Program-made: the position numbers and the translations under genes
Part shown: positions 1 to 8,055 of the stretch, piece by piece
How the letters are laid out: every line of letters begins with the position of its first letter
Numbering within the stretch: position 1 is the first letter of the stretch
The notes under the pieces: generated by a model
What the model was told of the DNA's origin: nothing
The model's input: only the letters and a program-made list of their open reading frames with translations
Database searches by the model: none
Origin: Anaerolineales bacterium
GTDB taxonomy: Bacteria > Chloroflexota > Anaerolineae > Anaerolineales > Villigracilaceae
Direction: 5' to 3'
DNA length: 64,000 nt
Assembly: GCA_019187665.1 (NCBI GenBank)
Contig: JABARH010000010.1
Span: 248,001-312,000, forward strand

Positions 1-2
1 CG

Positions 3-644
3 GTCTGCCGCGATAACCTGAGGCGCATCCTTGCCCGCGCCAAAGAGCGCAAAAACTTCATCCGTATTGATATCGAAGACACACCCTACACCGATACAAC
101 CCTCGCCACCTACCAGGCCATGCTCGACCTCGGTTACACCGGCGACACCTTTGGCATGGCGCTCCAATCCTACCTGTTCCGTTCCGAAGCAGACATGAAG
201 AATCTGCTGGCCGGGCAGATGCGCGTCCGCTTGGTAAAGGGCGCCTACAATGAGCCGCCGGATAAGGCATTCCCTAAAAAGGCGGATGTGGACGCTAATT
301 ATGACTTGTTGGCCAAAATGATGATGGATGCCTCGCTGGCTGGGCGATCCGCGTTGAGTGAGGACGGGCGCATCCCGCCGATTCCGGCCATTGCCACGCA
401 TGACGAGAAACGAATCGAGTTTGCCGAATCGTATGCGAACAAGGTGAATCTTCCGAAAGGCGGTATGGAGTTTCAAATGCTCTACGGCATTCGCCGCGAC
501 ATGCAGGAGAAATTAGTGCAAAATGGATATCCGGTGCGCGTCTATGTTCCATTTGGCAGGCATTGGTATCCATATTTCATGCGCCGTCTTGCAGAACGCC
601 CGGCGAATATCTGGTTCTTTCTCTCTAATTTGTTCCGGGGTTGA
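3..644 (+). CDS. Proline dehydrogenase, C-terminal part (5' end outside window)
   Basis: FAD-dependent oxidation of proline to pyrroline-5-carboxylate, the first step of proline catabolism. The reading frame is open from base 3, so the gene begins upstream; 213 codons are visible. Family features seen: the NFIRID-E strand near the start, YRSEAD-like segment (LFRSEADM), the RLVKGAYNEPP strand, KKADVDANY, and the C-terminal RRLAERPAN block, whose Arg pair binds the substrate carboxylate in this family. It ends without an aldehyde dehydrogenase domain, so it is the monofunctional type rather than PutA. A strong hairpin terminator follows 22 nt after the stop. Confidence 0.9.
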   Translation, partial: VCRDNLRRILARAKERKNFIRIDIEDTPYTDTTLATYQAMLDLGYTGDTFGMALQSYLFRSEADMKNLLAGQMRVRLVKGAYNEPPDKAFPKKADVDANYDLLAKMMMDASLAGRSALSEDGRIPPIPAIATHDEKRIEFAESYANKVNLPKGGMEFQMLYGIRRDMQEKLVQNGYPVRVYVPFGRHWYPYFMRRLAERPANIWFFLSNLFRG

Positions 645-665
645 GGTATACAGGTGCATGCATAT

Positions 666-708
666 ACAGGTACACCGGTCACGCAGACTGGTGTGCCTGT
701 TTTATTTT
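666..708 (+). terminator. Rho-independent terminator after proline dehydrogenase
   Basis: Arms at 666-680 and 686-700 pair over 15 bp (two G-U pairs) around a 5-nt loop and are followed by TTTTATTTTT. The left arm contains the words ACAGGTACAC that recur in the octamer arrays elsewhere in the window. Confidence 0.8.
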
Positions 709-734
709 TCGTCTGGATGAGCGCCTGCCTGCGC

Positions 735-740
735 TATAAT
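735..740 (+). promoter_or_regulatory. -10 box of SDR gene, leaderless type
   Basis: TATAAT ends 7 nt before the ATG at 748, so transcription would begin at or next to the start codon. No Shine-Dalgarno sequence is present between them. No good -35 was found. Confidence 0.55.
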
Positions 741-747
741 TCATTCC

Positions 748-1467
748 ATGTCCCACCCTCTCGCCCTCGTGACCGGCGCCGCGCACCGTCTCGGCAGGGA
801 ATTTGCCCTCGCCCTTGCCCGCATGGGATTCTCCATCGGCCTGCACTATCACAACTCCGCGCAGGAGGCGGATCGGACAAAGCGGGAGGTCGAAGCGCTG
901 GGCGTCTCTGTCTGCCTTTTGCGCGCGGATCTATCACGGCCCGACGAGATCGCCAGTTTGTTTGACGGCGTTCGCGGATTCGATGCGCCGCTCAAGGTGT
1001 TGGTCAATTCGGCGGCGGTGATGACGGTTGGGCATCCGCGCGATTTGAAGGTGGAGGATTGGGACGCCGCCCTCGACCTCAACCTGCGCGCGCCGTTTTT
1101 GATATCGCAGGAGGCCGCCAGGTTGATGACGGACGGCGGATTGATCGTCAACGTGAGCGACATCGGCGCGAACAAAGCCTGGAGCCGCTATCCCTCCTAC
1201 ACTGTCAGCAAGTCCGCGCTCGAGTCGTTGACGAAGGTACTCGCGCGCGCGTTCGCCCCCGCGATCCGCGTCAACGCCATCGCGCCGGGCCTCGTCTTGA
1301 AATCGGAGGTGGTGACGCCCGAAGAGTGGACGCGCCTCGTGGATAGACTCCCGCTCAAACGTCCCGCGCGAGGCGAGGAGATCGCGTCCGCGCTGGAGTT
1401 TTTGGTTAAGAACGAATACGTCACAGGACAGACGATTGTCGTGGACGGGGGATATTCGCTGGTGTAG
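748..1467 (+). CDS. SDR-family oxidoreductase, pteridine reductase-like
   Basis: 239-residue NAD(P)H-dependent short-chain dehydrogenase. The cofactor motif reads TGAAHRLG (residues 9-16), which is the TGxxxRxG form with Arg typical of pteridine reductases/FolM rather than the usual TGxxxGxG. NSAA at 87-90 replaces NNAG, Ser137 and the Y151-x3-K155 pair (YTVSK) give the catalytic set, and the C-terminus has the VTGQ-VDGGYS ending of the family. A role in dihydrobiopterin/dihydrofolate reduction is inferred from the Arg motif only; a generic ketoreductase is the alternative. Likely leaderless (TATAAT 7 nt upstream). Confidence 0.8.
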   Translation: MSHPLALVTGAAHRLGREFALALARMGFSIGLHYHNSAQEADRTKREVEALGVSVCLLRADLSRPDEIASLFDGVRGFDAPLKVLVNSAAVMTVGHPRDLKVEDWDAALDLNLRAPFLISQEAARLMTDGGLIVNVSDIGANKAWSRYPSYTVSKSALESLTKVLARAFAPAIRVNAIAPGLVLKSEVVTPEEWTRLVDRLPLKRPARGEEIASALEFLVKNEYVTGQTIVVDGGYSLV

Positions 1468-1500
1468 TTGGCGGACGCGCGGGCGTAGGCGCGGAGACAA

Positions 1501-1591
1501 GTAGACACGTACACATGTACACACGTACACATGTACACACGTACCATGTACACACGTACACACGTAGACACGTACACACGTACACACGTAC
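1501..1591. repeat. Octamer array, ACACGTAC type
   Basis: About 11 tandem copies of an 8-nt unit alternating ACACGTAC, ACATGTAC and ACACGTAG, with one 7-nt unit. Each unit is nearly self-complementary. The same unit makes arrays at 2187-2216, 3164-3245, 37369-37516 and 43626-43734. Confidence 0.85.
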
Positions 1592-1600
1592 CACTGATCA

Positions 1601-1690
1601 CCAACCACCAACCATCAACCACCAACCACCAACCACCAACCATCAACCATCAACCACCAACCATCAACCACCAACCACCAACCACCAACC
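1601..1690. repeat. Heptamer array, CCAACCA type
   Basis: About 13 copies of a 7-nt unit (CCAACCA or TCAACCA) directly after the octamer array and ending 15 nt before the dinB-like start. A variant of the same heptamer (AACCGCC/AACCGTC) is found inside moeA at 4425-4497. Confidence 0.85.
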
Positions 1691-1704
1691 ACTGGAGCAT
1701 TCCC

Positions 1705-2178
1705 ATGTCCGAACTTACCGATCTTGCTGAAAAACTAAAATCCGAAGGCGAGCGTTTTGTCTCATTCTTCAGCGATTTGACGGAAGCCCAATGGCAGACC
1801 GACGTATACACCGAAGGCGAAGTCTGGTCGGTGCGCAATGTGCTTTCGCATTTCGTTACGTCGGAGCGCGCGCTAGTGAAACTCTTTGAGGAGATTCGCA
1901 AAGGCGGCGCGGGCGTGACGGATGATTTCTCGATTGACCGATACAACACACGCCAGCAGGAAAAGACGAAAGAACTAACCCCGCAGGAATTGCTGGAGCA
2001 ATATAAATCTGTGCGCGCCGATTCGGCGAATTGGGTTTTGAGTTTGCAAGAATCAGACCTGGAAATTGTCGGCCGTCATCCGTTCCTCGGACCAACCGCC
2101 ATTCGTGAGATGATCAAAATGTTGTACCTGCACAATCAAATCCATTATCGCGATTTGAAAAAGGCGCTGGCGCGATAG
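1705..2178 (+). CDS. DinB family protein
   Basis: 157-residue four-helix-bundle protein of the DinB/YfiT type, usually metal-dependent thiol transferases or stress proteins of unknown substrate. The expected metal triad is visible: His49 (NVLSHF), His143 and His147 (LHNQIHYRD). The frame is open upstream through the heptamer and octamer arrays, but I chose the ATG at 1705 because it has a GGAG ribosome site 8 nt upstream and because upstream translation is only repeat-encoded Thr/Asn/His/Pro. No operon partner. Confidence 0.8.
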   Translation: MSELTDLAEKLKSEGERFVSFFSDLTEAQWQTDVYTEGEVWSVRNVLSHFVTSERALVKLFEEIRKGGAGVTDDFSIDRYNTRQQEKTKELTPQELLEQYKSVRADSANWVLSLQESDLEIVGRHPFLGPTAIREMIKMLYLHNQIHYRDLKKALAR

Positions 2179-2186
2179 GGGGCAAG

Positions 2187-2272
2187 GTAGACACGTAGGC
2201 ACGTAGACATGTAGAAGGGCACACCCGTACCCCGTACCCCGTACCCCGTACCCCGTAACTCGCAACTCGTAC
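2187..2272. repeat. Octamer and GTACCCC repeat spacer
   Basis: Spacer of short words: four units of the GTAGACAC octamer type, then CGTACCC repeated about five times with period 7, then AACTCGCAACTCGTA. No gene is visible in it. Confidence 0.7.
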
Positions 2273-2293
2273 ATCCCCCGTAACCCGCCCTCC

Positions 2294-3151
2294 ATGACCC
2301 TCCTCCGCCCCCTCCGCCTCATCTTCTCTGCCCTCGCCTACTTCCTCGGAATCGCCAGCGCGGACTACCTCGGCGCGACAATTTCTCCCCTCGCCATCGC
2401 TCTCGGACTCGGTTGGGCGCTTTTCGCGCAAACCAGCATGAACCTGCTGGCAGAAGTCTTCCGCCCCATCAACGAGCCGCTCAACGGACTCTTCGGCGCG
2501 GAACGCGTCTACCTGCGCGACCGCCTCCTCCTTGTTTCCATCGGCCTACTTGGACTCGCGGCAGGATGCGCCTACCTGCTCTATCTGTTGGGGAGCATTC
2601 ACATGGAAGCGCTCATCCTCCTCGCGCTTTCGCTCCTCATCGTCCTTGCCTATGCCGTCCCTCCGCTCAAACTTGCCCGACGCGGTTTCGGCGAACTCCT
2701 CCTCGCCGCGCATATCGGCTATATTTTCCCGTCGCTCGGCTTTGTTTTGCAATCGGGCGAATTTCACCGCCTGCTTCCCATCCTCGCGCTGCCTGTTACC
2801 ATGCTGGCCCTCGCCTATTTCCTCATCCTTGATTTTTCCACGTTTGCCGACGATATCAAATACGAACGCGTCACGCTCCTCACGCGCCTCGGCTGGCAGC
2901 GCGCCATCCCGCTTCATCATGGACTCGTCATCTTCGCTTTTCTCCTCCTCGCGGCCGCGCCCCTGCTCAACATTTCCGCCGCGCTGCTCTGGCCTGCTTT
3001 TCTGGCCCTCCCTTTTGCCATCCTCCAGATCGTCATGCTTCACAACATCTCCCTCGGTGCGCGTCCGCTTTGGAAACCCCTCGCCACCCTCTCCGCCGCC
3101 ACCTTCGCCCTCACTGTTTACCTGTTGACCTTTTCGTTGTTCCTGCGCTGA
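2294..3151 (+). CDS. UbiA-like prenyltransferase family membrane protein
   Basis: 285-residue polytopic protein with about nine hydrophobic segments. The loop block YAVPPLKLARRGFGE (120-134) matches the conserved YSxPPLRLK-RGxGE of UbiA/MenA prenyltransferases, and DFSTFADDIKYER (180-192) is a good second Asp-rich motif. The first Asp-rich motif (NDxxDxxxD) is replaced by MNLLAEVFRPINEP (49-62), with Glu and Asn where the magnesium-binding Asp residues normally lie. It may therefore use a different substrate or be a non-canonical member. No ribosome site is evident before the ATG. Repeat spacers lie on both sides. Confidence 0.6.
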   Translation: MTLLRPLRLIFSALAYFLGIASADYLGATISPLAIALGLGWALFAQTSMNLLAEVFRPINEPLNGLFGAERVYLRDRLLLVSIGLLGLAAGCAYLLYLLGSIHMEALILLALSLLIVLAYAVPPLKLARRGFGELLLAAHIGYIFPSLGFVLQSGEFHRLLPILALPVTMLALAYFLILDFSTFADDIKYERVTLLTRLGWQRAIPLHHGLVIFAFLLLAAAPLLNISAALLWPAFLALPFAILQIVMLHNISLGARPLWKPLATLSAATFALTVYLLTFSLFLR

Positions 3152-3163
3152 GGGAGGGGGGCT

Positions 3164-3298
3164 GTAGATATGTAGACACGTAGGCACGTACACATGTAGA
3201 CATGTAGACACGTACACATGTAGACACGTACACACGTAGACACGTAACTTGTAACTTGTAACTCGCAACCCGCAACCCGCAACCCGCAACTCGCAACT
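3164..3298. repeat. Octamer array plus AACTTGT/AACCCGC words
   Basis: Ten octamer units (GTAGACAC, GTACACAT and variants) followed by 7-nt words CAACTTG, TAACTTG, CAACCCG and CAACTCG up to 20 nt before moeA. It fills the whole space between the UbiA-like gene and moeA; no promoter consensus stands out. Confidence 0.8.
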
Positions 3299-3318
3299 CT
3301 CCCCCAATCGCCGACCTC

Positions 3319-4629
3319 ATGCCTCAATTCCTGACTCTCCTCCCGCCCGACGAAGCCCGCGCCCTCCTGCTCTCGCATCTTTCCAACGGGACAGCGGATT
3401 CTGCTTTGCTGGACTCGCTCCTCGCTTTGGGCCGCGTCACTGCGGAAGACATCCTCGCCCCGCACCCTCTCCCCGAATTCCCGCGCTCCAGCATGGACGG
3501 ATACGCCGTCCGCGCCCGCGACACCTTCGGCGCCAGCGACTCTCTACCCGCCTACCTGACTCTCATCGGCGAGATTCCCATGGGCGCCCCCGCAAACTTG
3601 ACTCTCGCGCCCGCTCAATGCGCGTCCATCCACACTGGCGGCATGTTGCCAATCCACGCCGACGCGGTCGTGATGTTGGAAAATACACAGACAATTTCTG
3701 GCAGGGGCGGCTCATCAGATCGCTCTACTGAAATCGAAATTCTGCGCGCCGTTGCAGTAGGGGAGAATGTCATCGCCGTCGGTGAAGATGTTCGCGCGGG
3801 ACAGATCGTCATCCCGCGCGGCACGCTCCTGCGCGAAGCAGAGATCGGCGGACTGATGGCGTTGGGTATTACTAGTCTGCGCGTAGTCAGGAAGCCGCGC
3901 GTAGGGTTAATCTCCAGCGGCGATGAAGTGATCGAGCCGAATCAACCAGCGAGCGCAGGGCAGGTGCGCGACGTGAACGCGTACACCTTGTCCGCGTTGG
4001 TGACTCGCGCGGGAGGGGAGCCTGTCCGCTACGGAATTGTCCGCGATGATTTTTCCGCGTTGCAGGCAATCGCGCAAAAAGCGCTGACCGAATGTGACGC
4101 GATCATCATCACAGCCGGGTCGTCCGCCTCCACGCGCGACATGACCGCCGATGTGATTCGTTCGCTCGGCGCGCCCGGCGTGCTGGTGCACGGAATCAAC
4201 ACCCGCCCCGGCAAGCCAACCATCCTCGGCGCGGCGGACGGCAAAGCCGCGATTGGCCTGCCCGGCAACCCGGTCAGCGCGTTGGTGAATGGATATTTGT
4301 TCGTTGTGCCTGTGATCGAAAAACTGCTTGGGTTAAATCCCCGCCCGCGCCCAACCGTCAACGCGCGACTCACCGTCAATCTCTCCTCGCAAGCCGGCCG
4401 CGAAGATTGGTGGCCCGTGAAATTAACCGCCAACCGTCAACCGCCAACCGCCAACCATCAACCGCCAACCGTCAACCGCCAACCGCCAACCGCCAACTAT
4501 GAGGCTGAACCGATTTTTGGGAAGAGCAATTTAATTTTCACGCTTGCGTCCGCGGATGGATTGTTAAAGATTCCCGCCGACGCAACCGGTCTTTCTGTTG
4601 GAGAGATGGTTGAAGTGATGTTGGTGTAA
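3319..4629 (+). CDS. moeA: Molybdopterin molybdenumtransferase MoeA
   Basis: 436 residues; MoeA inserts molybdate into adenylylated molybdopterin to finish the molybdenum cofactor. Seen in order: PEFPRSSMDGYAVRA, IHTGGMLPIHADAVVMLE, GEDVRAGQ, the Rossmann-like PRVGLISSGDEV, GQVRDVNAY, ITAGSSASTRDMTADVI (the usual GGxSxGxxD is altered to AGSSASTRD), and LPGNPVSALV, then the C-terminal domain. The C-terminal domain is interrupted at about residues 370-394 by a 7-residue repeat (TANRQPP, TANHQPP, TVNRQPP) encoded by a DNA heptamer array. The frame is kept and the C-terminus resumes normally. No other Moco gene is adjacent. Confidence 0.92.
   Translation: MPQFLTLLPPDEARALLLSHLSNGTADSALLDSLLALGRVTAEDILAPHPLPEFPRSSMDGYAVRARDTFGASDSLPAYLTLIGEIPMGAPANLTLAPAQCASIHTGGMLPIHADAVVMLENTQTISGRGGSSDRSTEIEILRAVAVGENVIAVGEDVRAGQIVIPRGTLLREAEIGGLMALGITSLRVVRKPRVGLISSGDEVIEPNQPASAGQVRDVNAYTLSALVTRAGGEPVRYGIVRDDFSALQAIAQKALTECDAIIITAGSSASTRDMTADVIRSLGAPGVLVHGINTRPGKPTILGAADGKAAIGLPGNPVSALVNGYLFVVPVIEKLLGLNPRPRPTVNARLTVNLSSQAGREDWWPVKLTANRQPPTANHQPPTVNRQPPTANYEAEPIFGKSNLIFTLASADGLLKIPADATGLSVGEMVEVMLV
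4425..4497 (+). repeat. Heptamer array inside moeA
   Basis: About ten copies of AACCGCC/AACCGTC/AACCATC. Because 3 x 7 = 21 nt, the array encodes a 7-residue protein repeat in any frame; the array is read as TANRQPP-type units. It is the same family as the intergenic array at 1601-1690. Confidence 0.85.
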
Positions 4630-4630
4630 A

Positions 4631-5710
4631 TCATTTCAACCATGCATCAAAAAACGCCACAGTCCGATCCATCGCGGTCGTGAAATACTTCGTGAGATTG
4701 TGATCGTCCTCCTCGTAAATATAAAACTCATACGGCATTCCCAGCGTGTTCAAGTGGATCGCCAGGTCTTCCGAAAACTTGAGCGGCACATCTTCGTCGT
4801 CTGTGCCGTGATGCAGTTGGATCGGCCCCGAGAGATCGGCGAGATATGAATTGGCCGAGACCGAATCCCAAAAGGCGGGGTTCTCTTCGGGCGAACCAAA
4901 CTCTTCCACCCATTCTGTTCGCCAGCCCACGCCGCGCGAACTGGGCGACGCGCTGAACGATCCGCTTCGGCTCCAGTTGTAAAGCAGGTCAACATAAGGC
5001 GCCACCACGCCCGCCCAGACCACGCCCGCCTTGATGTCGGGGGAAATCACCATCGCGCGCAATGTCAAATAGCCGCCCATCGAATGTCCCCACATGCCGA
5101 TCTTTTCGGGGTTCGCCTGCGGAAATTGTTTTAGCGACGCTGCCGCGTTCAACACGTCTGCCAGATAGCCAGGGTCGCCATACGCGCCCGTCGCTTCGCC
5201 CTCCGATTGGTCGTGTCCGCGATAATCAATGCGAAAGACGATGTAGCCCGCCCGCGCGAGTCTGTCCACGTAATTGACATAGCGTTCGGTCGTCACGTAA
5301 ATTTCGGGTGGAATATATCCGTGATTGAACACGATCGCAGGCCAGCCGCCTTCGGGCATCTCGCCATCTGGCACGGTCAGCAGGGCGTAAATTTTGAGTT
5401 CATCTGAAAGATAGTAAGCATAGTAACGGCTGTAACTTTCGCCGCGCCGCAACTCACGCTCAATGATAATTTCACTGCCTGGGTATTCGCGCGCCCGCAG
5501 CGCTTCGATGGACATGAAATGCGGGACAGGCGTGGGCGTGAATGTCATCGTCGGCGGGAGGGTGACGCTGGGCGTGAACGCGGGCGCGAGGGGCGTTCGC
5601 GTCCGCGTGGATGTTGGGGCGGGCGCGGCCTCCGCTGGGGGAGGCGTGGCTGGGGCCGCGCAGCCTGTCACGAGCAGCAGCGCGATGATTGCCAGAAAAA
5701 TCGGTCGCAT
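4631..5710 (-). CDS. Lipoprotein alpha/beta hydrolase (prolyl-oligopeptidase/dienelactone hydrolase type)
   Basis: 359-residue exported lipoprotein: hydrophobic signal with lipobox VTGC (Cys17), then a Thr/Pro-rich linker to about residue 62. The catalytic domain shows FNHGY (oxyanion region), DYRGHDQSEG, the nucleophile elbow GHSMGG with Ser210, an acid in HHGTDDED (Asp304/305), and His337 in EEDDHNLT. Substrate unknown; secreted esterase or peptidase activity is expected. Start supported by a GGAG site. It converges on moeA with a 1-nt gap. A second lipoprotein hydrolase of similar plan lies at 46757-47692. Confidence 0.82.
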   Translation of the reverse strand: MRPIFLAIIALLLVTGCAAPATPPPAEAAPAPTSTRTRTPLAPAFTPSVTLPPTMTFTPTPVPHFMSIEALRAREYPGSEIIIERELRRGESYSRYYAYYLSDELKIYALLTVPDGEMPEGGWPAIVFNHGYIPPEIYVTTERYVNYVDRLARAGYIVFRIDYRGHDQSEGEATGAYGDPGYLADVLNAAASLKQFPQANPEKIGMWGHSMGGYLTLRAMVISPDIKAGVVWAGVVAPYVDLLYNWSRSGSFSASPSSRGVGWRTEWVEEFGSPEENPAFWDSVSANSYLADLSGPIQLHHGTDDEDVPLKFSEDLAIHLNTLGMPYEFYIYEEDDHNLTKYFTTAMDRTVAFFDAWLK

Positions 5711-5768
5711 GGGTTTCTCCAGTAAAAGGATCGTGTGCGTATAATTGACGATAACGCAGGGCGATCAG

Positions 5769-5806
5769 TGCCGCAAAATTCATTTTGCGCCTTACCGGCA
5801 AGACAA
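5769..5806. repeat. CCGCAAAATT-type palindromic repeat
   Basis: Word pair GCCGCAAAATTCATTTTGCG followed by CCGGCAAGACAA. Same family as 14943-14996, 45107-45196 and 46701-46750, where CGCAAAATttATTTTGCG and CGCAAGATaaATCTTGCG palindromes occur. Confidence 0.5.
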
Positions 5807-5880
5807 CCAGTAAAATCGCCAGGCGCGCGCTTTCGTAAAATATTGATACCTTCCTTGACGACCCGAAAGGCCAAAATTTT

Positions 5881-6756
5881 ATGAAATTCGACTCGCTTCT
5901 CATCCTCGACGGCGCGACCGGCACCGAACTCAACCGCCGCGGCGTGGACACAGGACTCCCGCTCTGGTCTGCCAACGCGCTGATGGGCGAAGCGGGTTCG
6001 CGCATCCTGCAAGACATCCACGAAGATTATCTGCGCGCCGGCGCGGACATCATCACCGCCAACACGTTTCGCACGCATCGCCGCGCATTGATTCCAAGCG
6101 GCAACGCGGACCGCGCGTTCGCGTTGACTCGCCGCGCGGTGGAGATTGCCCGCGCCGCCATCGCCGCTGTCCCTTCGGATCGGACGCGCTATGTGGCGGG
6201 TTCGATCTCCACGCTGGAGGATTGTTATCGTCCCGATCTCGCTCCTCCCGATGATGAGTTGCGCGCCGAACACAGCGAACGCGTCCATCACCTGCTCGAA
6301 TGTGGCGTGGATGTGTTTCTGATCGAGACCATCAACTCGATCCGTGAGGCGGTCATCATCGCCAAACTCGCGGCGATCACGGGGACGCCAGTCATCGTCA
6401 GCTTTGTGTGCGACCGTGACGGGAAAATTTTATCCGGCGAGAATCTGTCCAGCGCGGCGCACGCATTGCTTCCGTTGGGCATCTCTGCCATTGGCGTGAA
6501 TTGCGGGCCGACTCCGAATCTTGCCAGGCCGCTCGAAGAATTGAAGTCTGCCTGCCCAAAAGATTTTCCGCTGATCGCCTATGGCAACATCGGTTACGCG
6601 GACGAAAAAATCGGCTGGGTCAACACGGACGCGGAGAATCCGTCCGCATATTGCGAACACGCGTTGAAGTGGCCTGCGCGCATCGTCGGCGGATGTTGCG
6701 GCACAACCCCCGCGCACATTGCAGAATTGAACAGGATCTTCCATGCGAGCGCGTAA
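5881..6756 (+). CDS. Homocysteine S-methyltransferase family protein
   Basis: 291-residue single-domain zinc methyltransferase (Pfam S-methyl_trans fold). N-terminal ILDGATGTELNRRG is the family signature; the three zinc cysteines are Cys208 (GVNCGP) and Cys272-Cys273 (GGCCGTTPAHI). Length fits MmuM-type enzymes that methylate homocysteine from S-methylmethionine or a related donor; no cobalamin or folate domain is attached. Donor specificity cannot be told from sequence. GAAAGG site about 9 nt before the ATG. Confidence 0.85.
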   Translation: MKFDSLLILDGATGTELNRRGVDTGLPLWSANALMGEAGSRILQDIHEDYLRAGADIITANTFRTHRRALIPSGNADRAFALTRRAVEIARAAIAAVPSDRTRYVAGSISTLEDCYRPDLAPPDDELRAEHSERVHHLLECGVDVFLIETINSIREAVIIAKLAAITGTPVIVSFVCDRDGKILSGENLSSAAHALLPLGISAIGVNCGPTPNLARPLEELKSACPKDFPLIAYGNIGYADEKIGWVNTDAENPSAYCEHALKWPARIVGGCCGTTPAHIAELNRIFHASA

Positions 6757-6847
6757 GAGAACGCGCGCGTAGCGGACCGTGACGCAGTTTCATCTCACAC
6801 TGGAATTGCGCTGCAACGCGTATTACAATTTCAACCAGAGATTCCTC

Positions 6848-7438
6848 ATGCCCGATACCAAACCGCCCAATGCAAGCATGGATTCGCCCTATCGCCTGCG
6901 GAACTATTTTTTGTCCACGCCGGAGATTGCGTTGTTCCGCCAGCTCCAGCGGATGATCGGCGACCGTTACATCATCTGCCCCAAGGTTGCGCTGACCGAT
7001 ATCTTCACCATTGTCCGCCCGAACGAAAACGTCCATTTTTACAACAAAATTTTTCGCAAGCACGTGGATTTTTTATTGTGCGACCCGCAAACGTTCAAAC
7101 CCGCCATCGCGGTGGAAGTGGTCAAGTCCATCGCGAAAAATGAAACGCGCGCCAGCGACCAATTCATGGAAGAACTTTTTTTGCAGGAGGGCATTCCGCT
7201 TGCGCATGTGCCGCTGGGCGAACGCTACGAAGCCTCCGACCTGGTGCACCTCTTTCAACTTGCGGTAACCAAGGCGAAAGAAATACCGCGCCTCCCCCGC
7301 CAGGATTCGGCGCCAATGTGCCCGGTCTGCGGCAAGATGATGGTCTTGCGCATCCAGCGCGACGGCGACCGCGGCGGCAAAAAATATTATGGCTGCATGG
7401 ATAACCCGCGTTGCCCCGGCGCGGTGGCGCTCGATTGA
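6848..7438 (+). CDS. DUF2726-like nuclease-fold protein with C4 zinc ribbon
   Basis: 196 residues. The N-terminal half resembles DUF2726 (PD-(D/E)XK-like fold): KHVDFLLCDP (Asp74) followed by IAVEV (Glu90) and Lys93. The C-terminus is a topoisomerase-type zinc ribbon: Cys158-x2-Cys161 and Cys183-x5-Cys189 with YYGCMDNPRCPG. DNA binding, perhaps nuclease activity, is inferred. The frame is open from 6779, but the ATG at 6848 is preferred because the residues before it do not fit the family and a TACAAT box at 6824-6829 lies between the two starts. Confidence 0.72.
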   Translation: MPDTKPPNASMDSPYRLRNYFLSTPEIALFRQLQRMIGDRYIICPKVALTDIFTIVRPNENVHFYNKIFRKHVDFLLCDPQTFKPAIAVEVVKSIAKNETRASDQFMEELFLQEGIPLAHVPLGERYEASDLVHLFQLAVTKAKEIPRLPRQDSAPMCPVCGKMMVLRIQRDGDRGGKKYYGCMDNPRCPGAVALD

Positions 7439-7449
7439 TTCGCCGCGTT

Positions 7450-8055
7450 CTACAAAATCCCCAACTTTATTAATTCGCTTTCCAACTGTCCCGCCGACTG
7501 AAACAGAATGGATGGGATTCCCACGCCGCGCGCCGACTCGACGTTCGCGGCGTTATCGTCTATGAAGAGGCACGCTTCGGGACTCCGGCCAAGTTGATTC
7601 AGCGTGTGGATGAATATCCTCGGGTCGGGCTTGATCAACCCCACCCGGCCGGACAGGATCCTGCTGTCGAACAGATTCAAGACCGGGTGCGCCTCGATCA
7701 TCTGCGGAAATTTTTCGGCGGTGATGTTGCTCAACAAGTGCAGCGCGTACCCCGCCTGTTTTAATTGCGCGACCATCTCGGCCATGCCCGGAACGGCCTC
7801 GCGGAGAGTATCTGCCCAGCGCTCATCATAAAGATGGAAGAGCTGCGCGTACTGCGGGTAACTCCGCGCAATGTCGGCGACGCATACGGCGAAGGGCTGG
7901 CCGCGATCCATGCGCGAATTCCATTGGAGGAAGTTAACCTCCCGCAGAAACGCCTCAACCGCCTGGGGGTTGGGAAAGAAGCGGCCGTAGAGCGCGTGCA
8001 GATTCCAATGGACGAGCACATTTCCAAAGTCGAAGATCAGGGCGGGCTGGGTCAT
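7450..8055 (-). CDS. HAD-superfamily phosphatase, YihX-like
   Basis: 201-residue HAD hydrolase, subfamily IA. Motif I is IFDFGNVL with nucleophile Asp9; the position two residues on is Gly instead of Asp, as in YihX-type glucose-1-phosphate phosphatases. Motif II is LLSNIT, motif III Lys in IKPDPRIF, motif IV FIDDNAANV. Substrate unproven. Its ATG overlaps the stop of the upstream gene by 4 nt (8052-8055), so the two are translationally coupled. Confidence 0.8.
   Translation of the reverse strand: MTQPALIFDFGNVLVHWNLHALYGRFFPNPQAVEAFLREVNFLQWNSRMDRGQPFAVCVADIARSYPQYAQLFHLYDERWADTLREAVPGMAEMVAQLKQAGYALHLLSNITAEKFPQMIEAHPVLNLFDSRILSGRVGLIKPDPRIFIHTLNQLGRSPEACLFIDDNAANVESARGVGIPSILFQSAGQLESELIKLGIL

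Noticed and set aside
1501..1690. CRISPR-like array
   Set aside because: Units are 7-8 nt and directly abutting, with no 25-40 nt spacers and no cas genes nearby.
1531..1704. N-terminal extension of the DinB-like protein through the repeats
   Set aside because: It encodes only repeat-derived Thr/Asn/His/Pro; the ATG at 1705 has a ribosome site and begins the fold.
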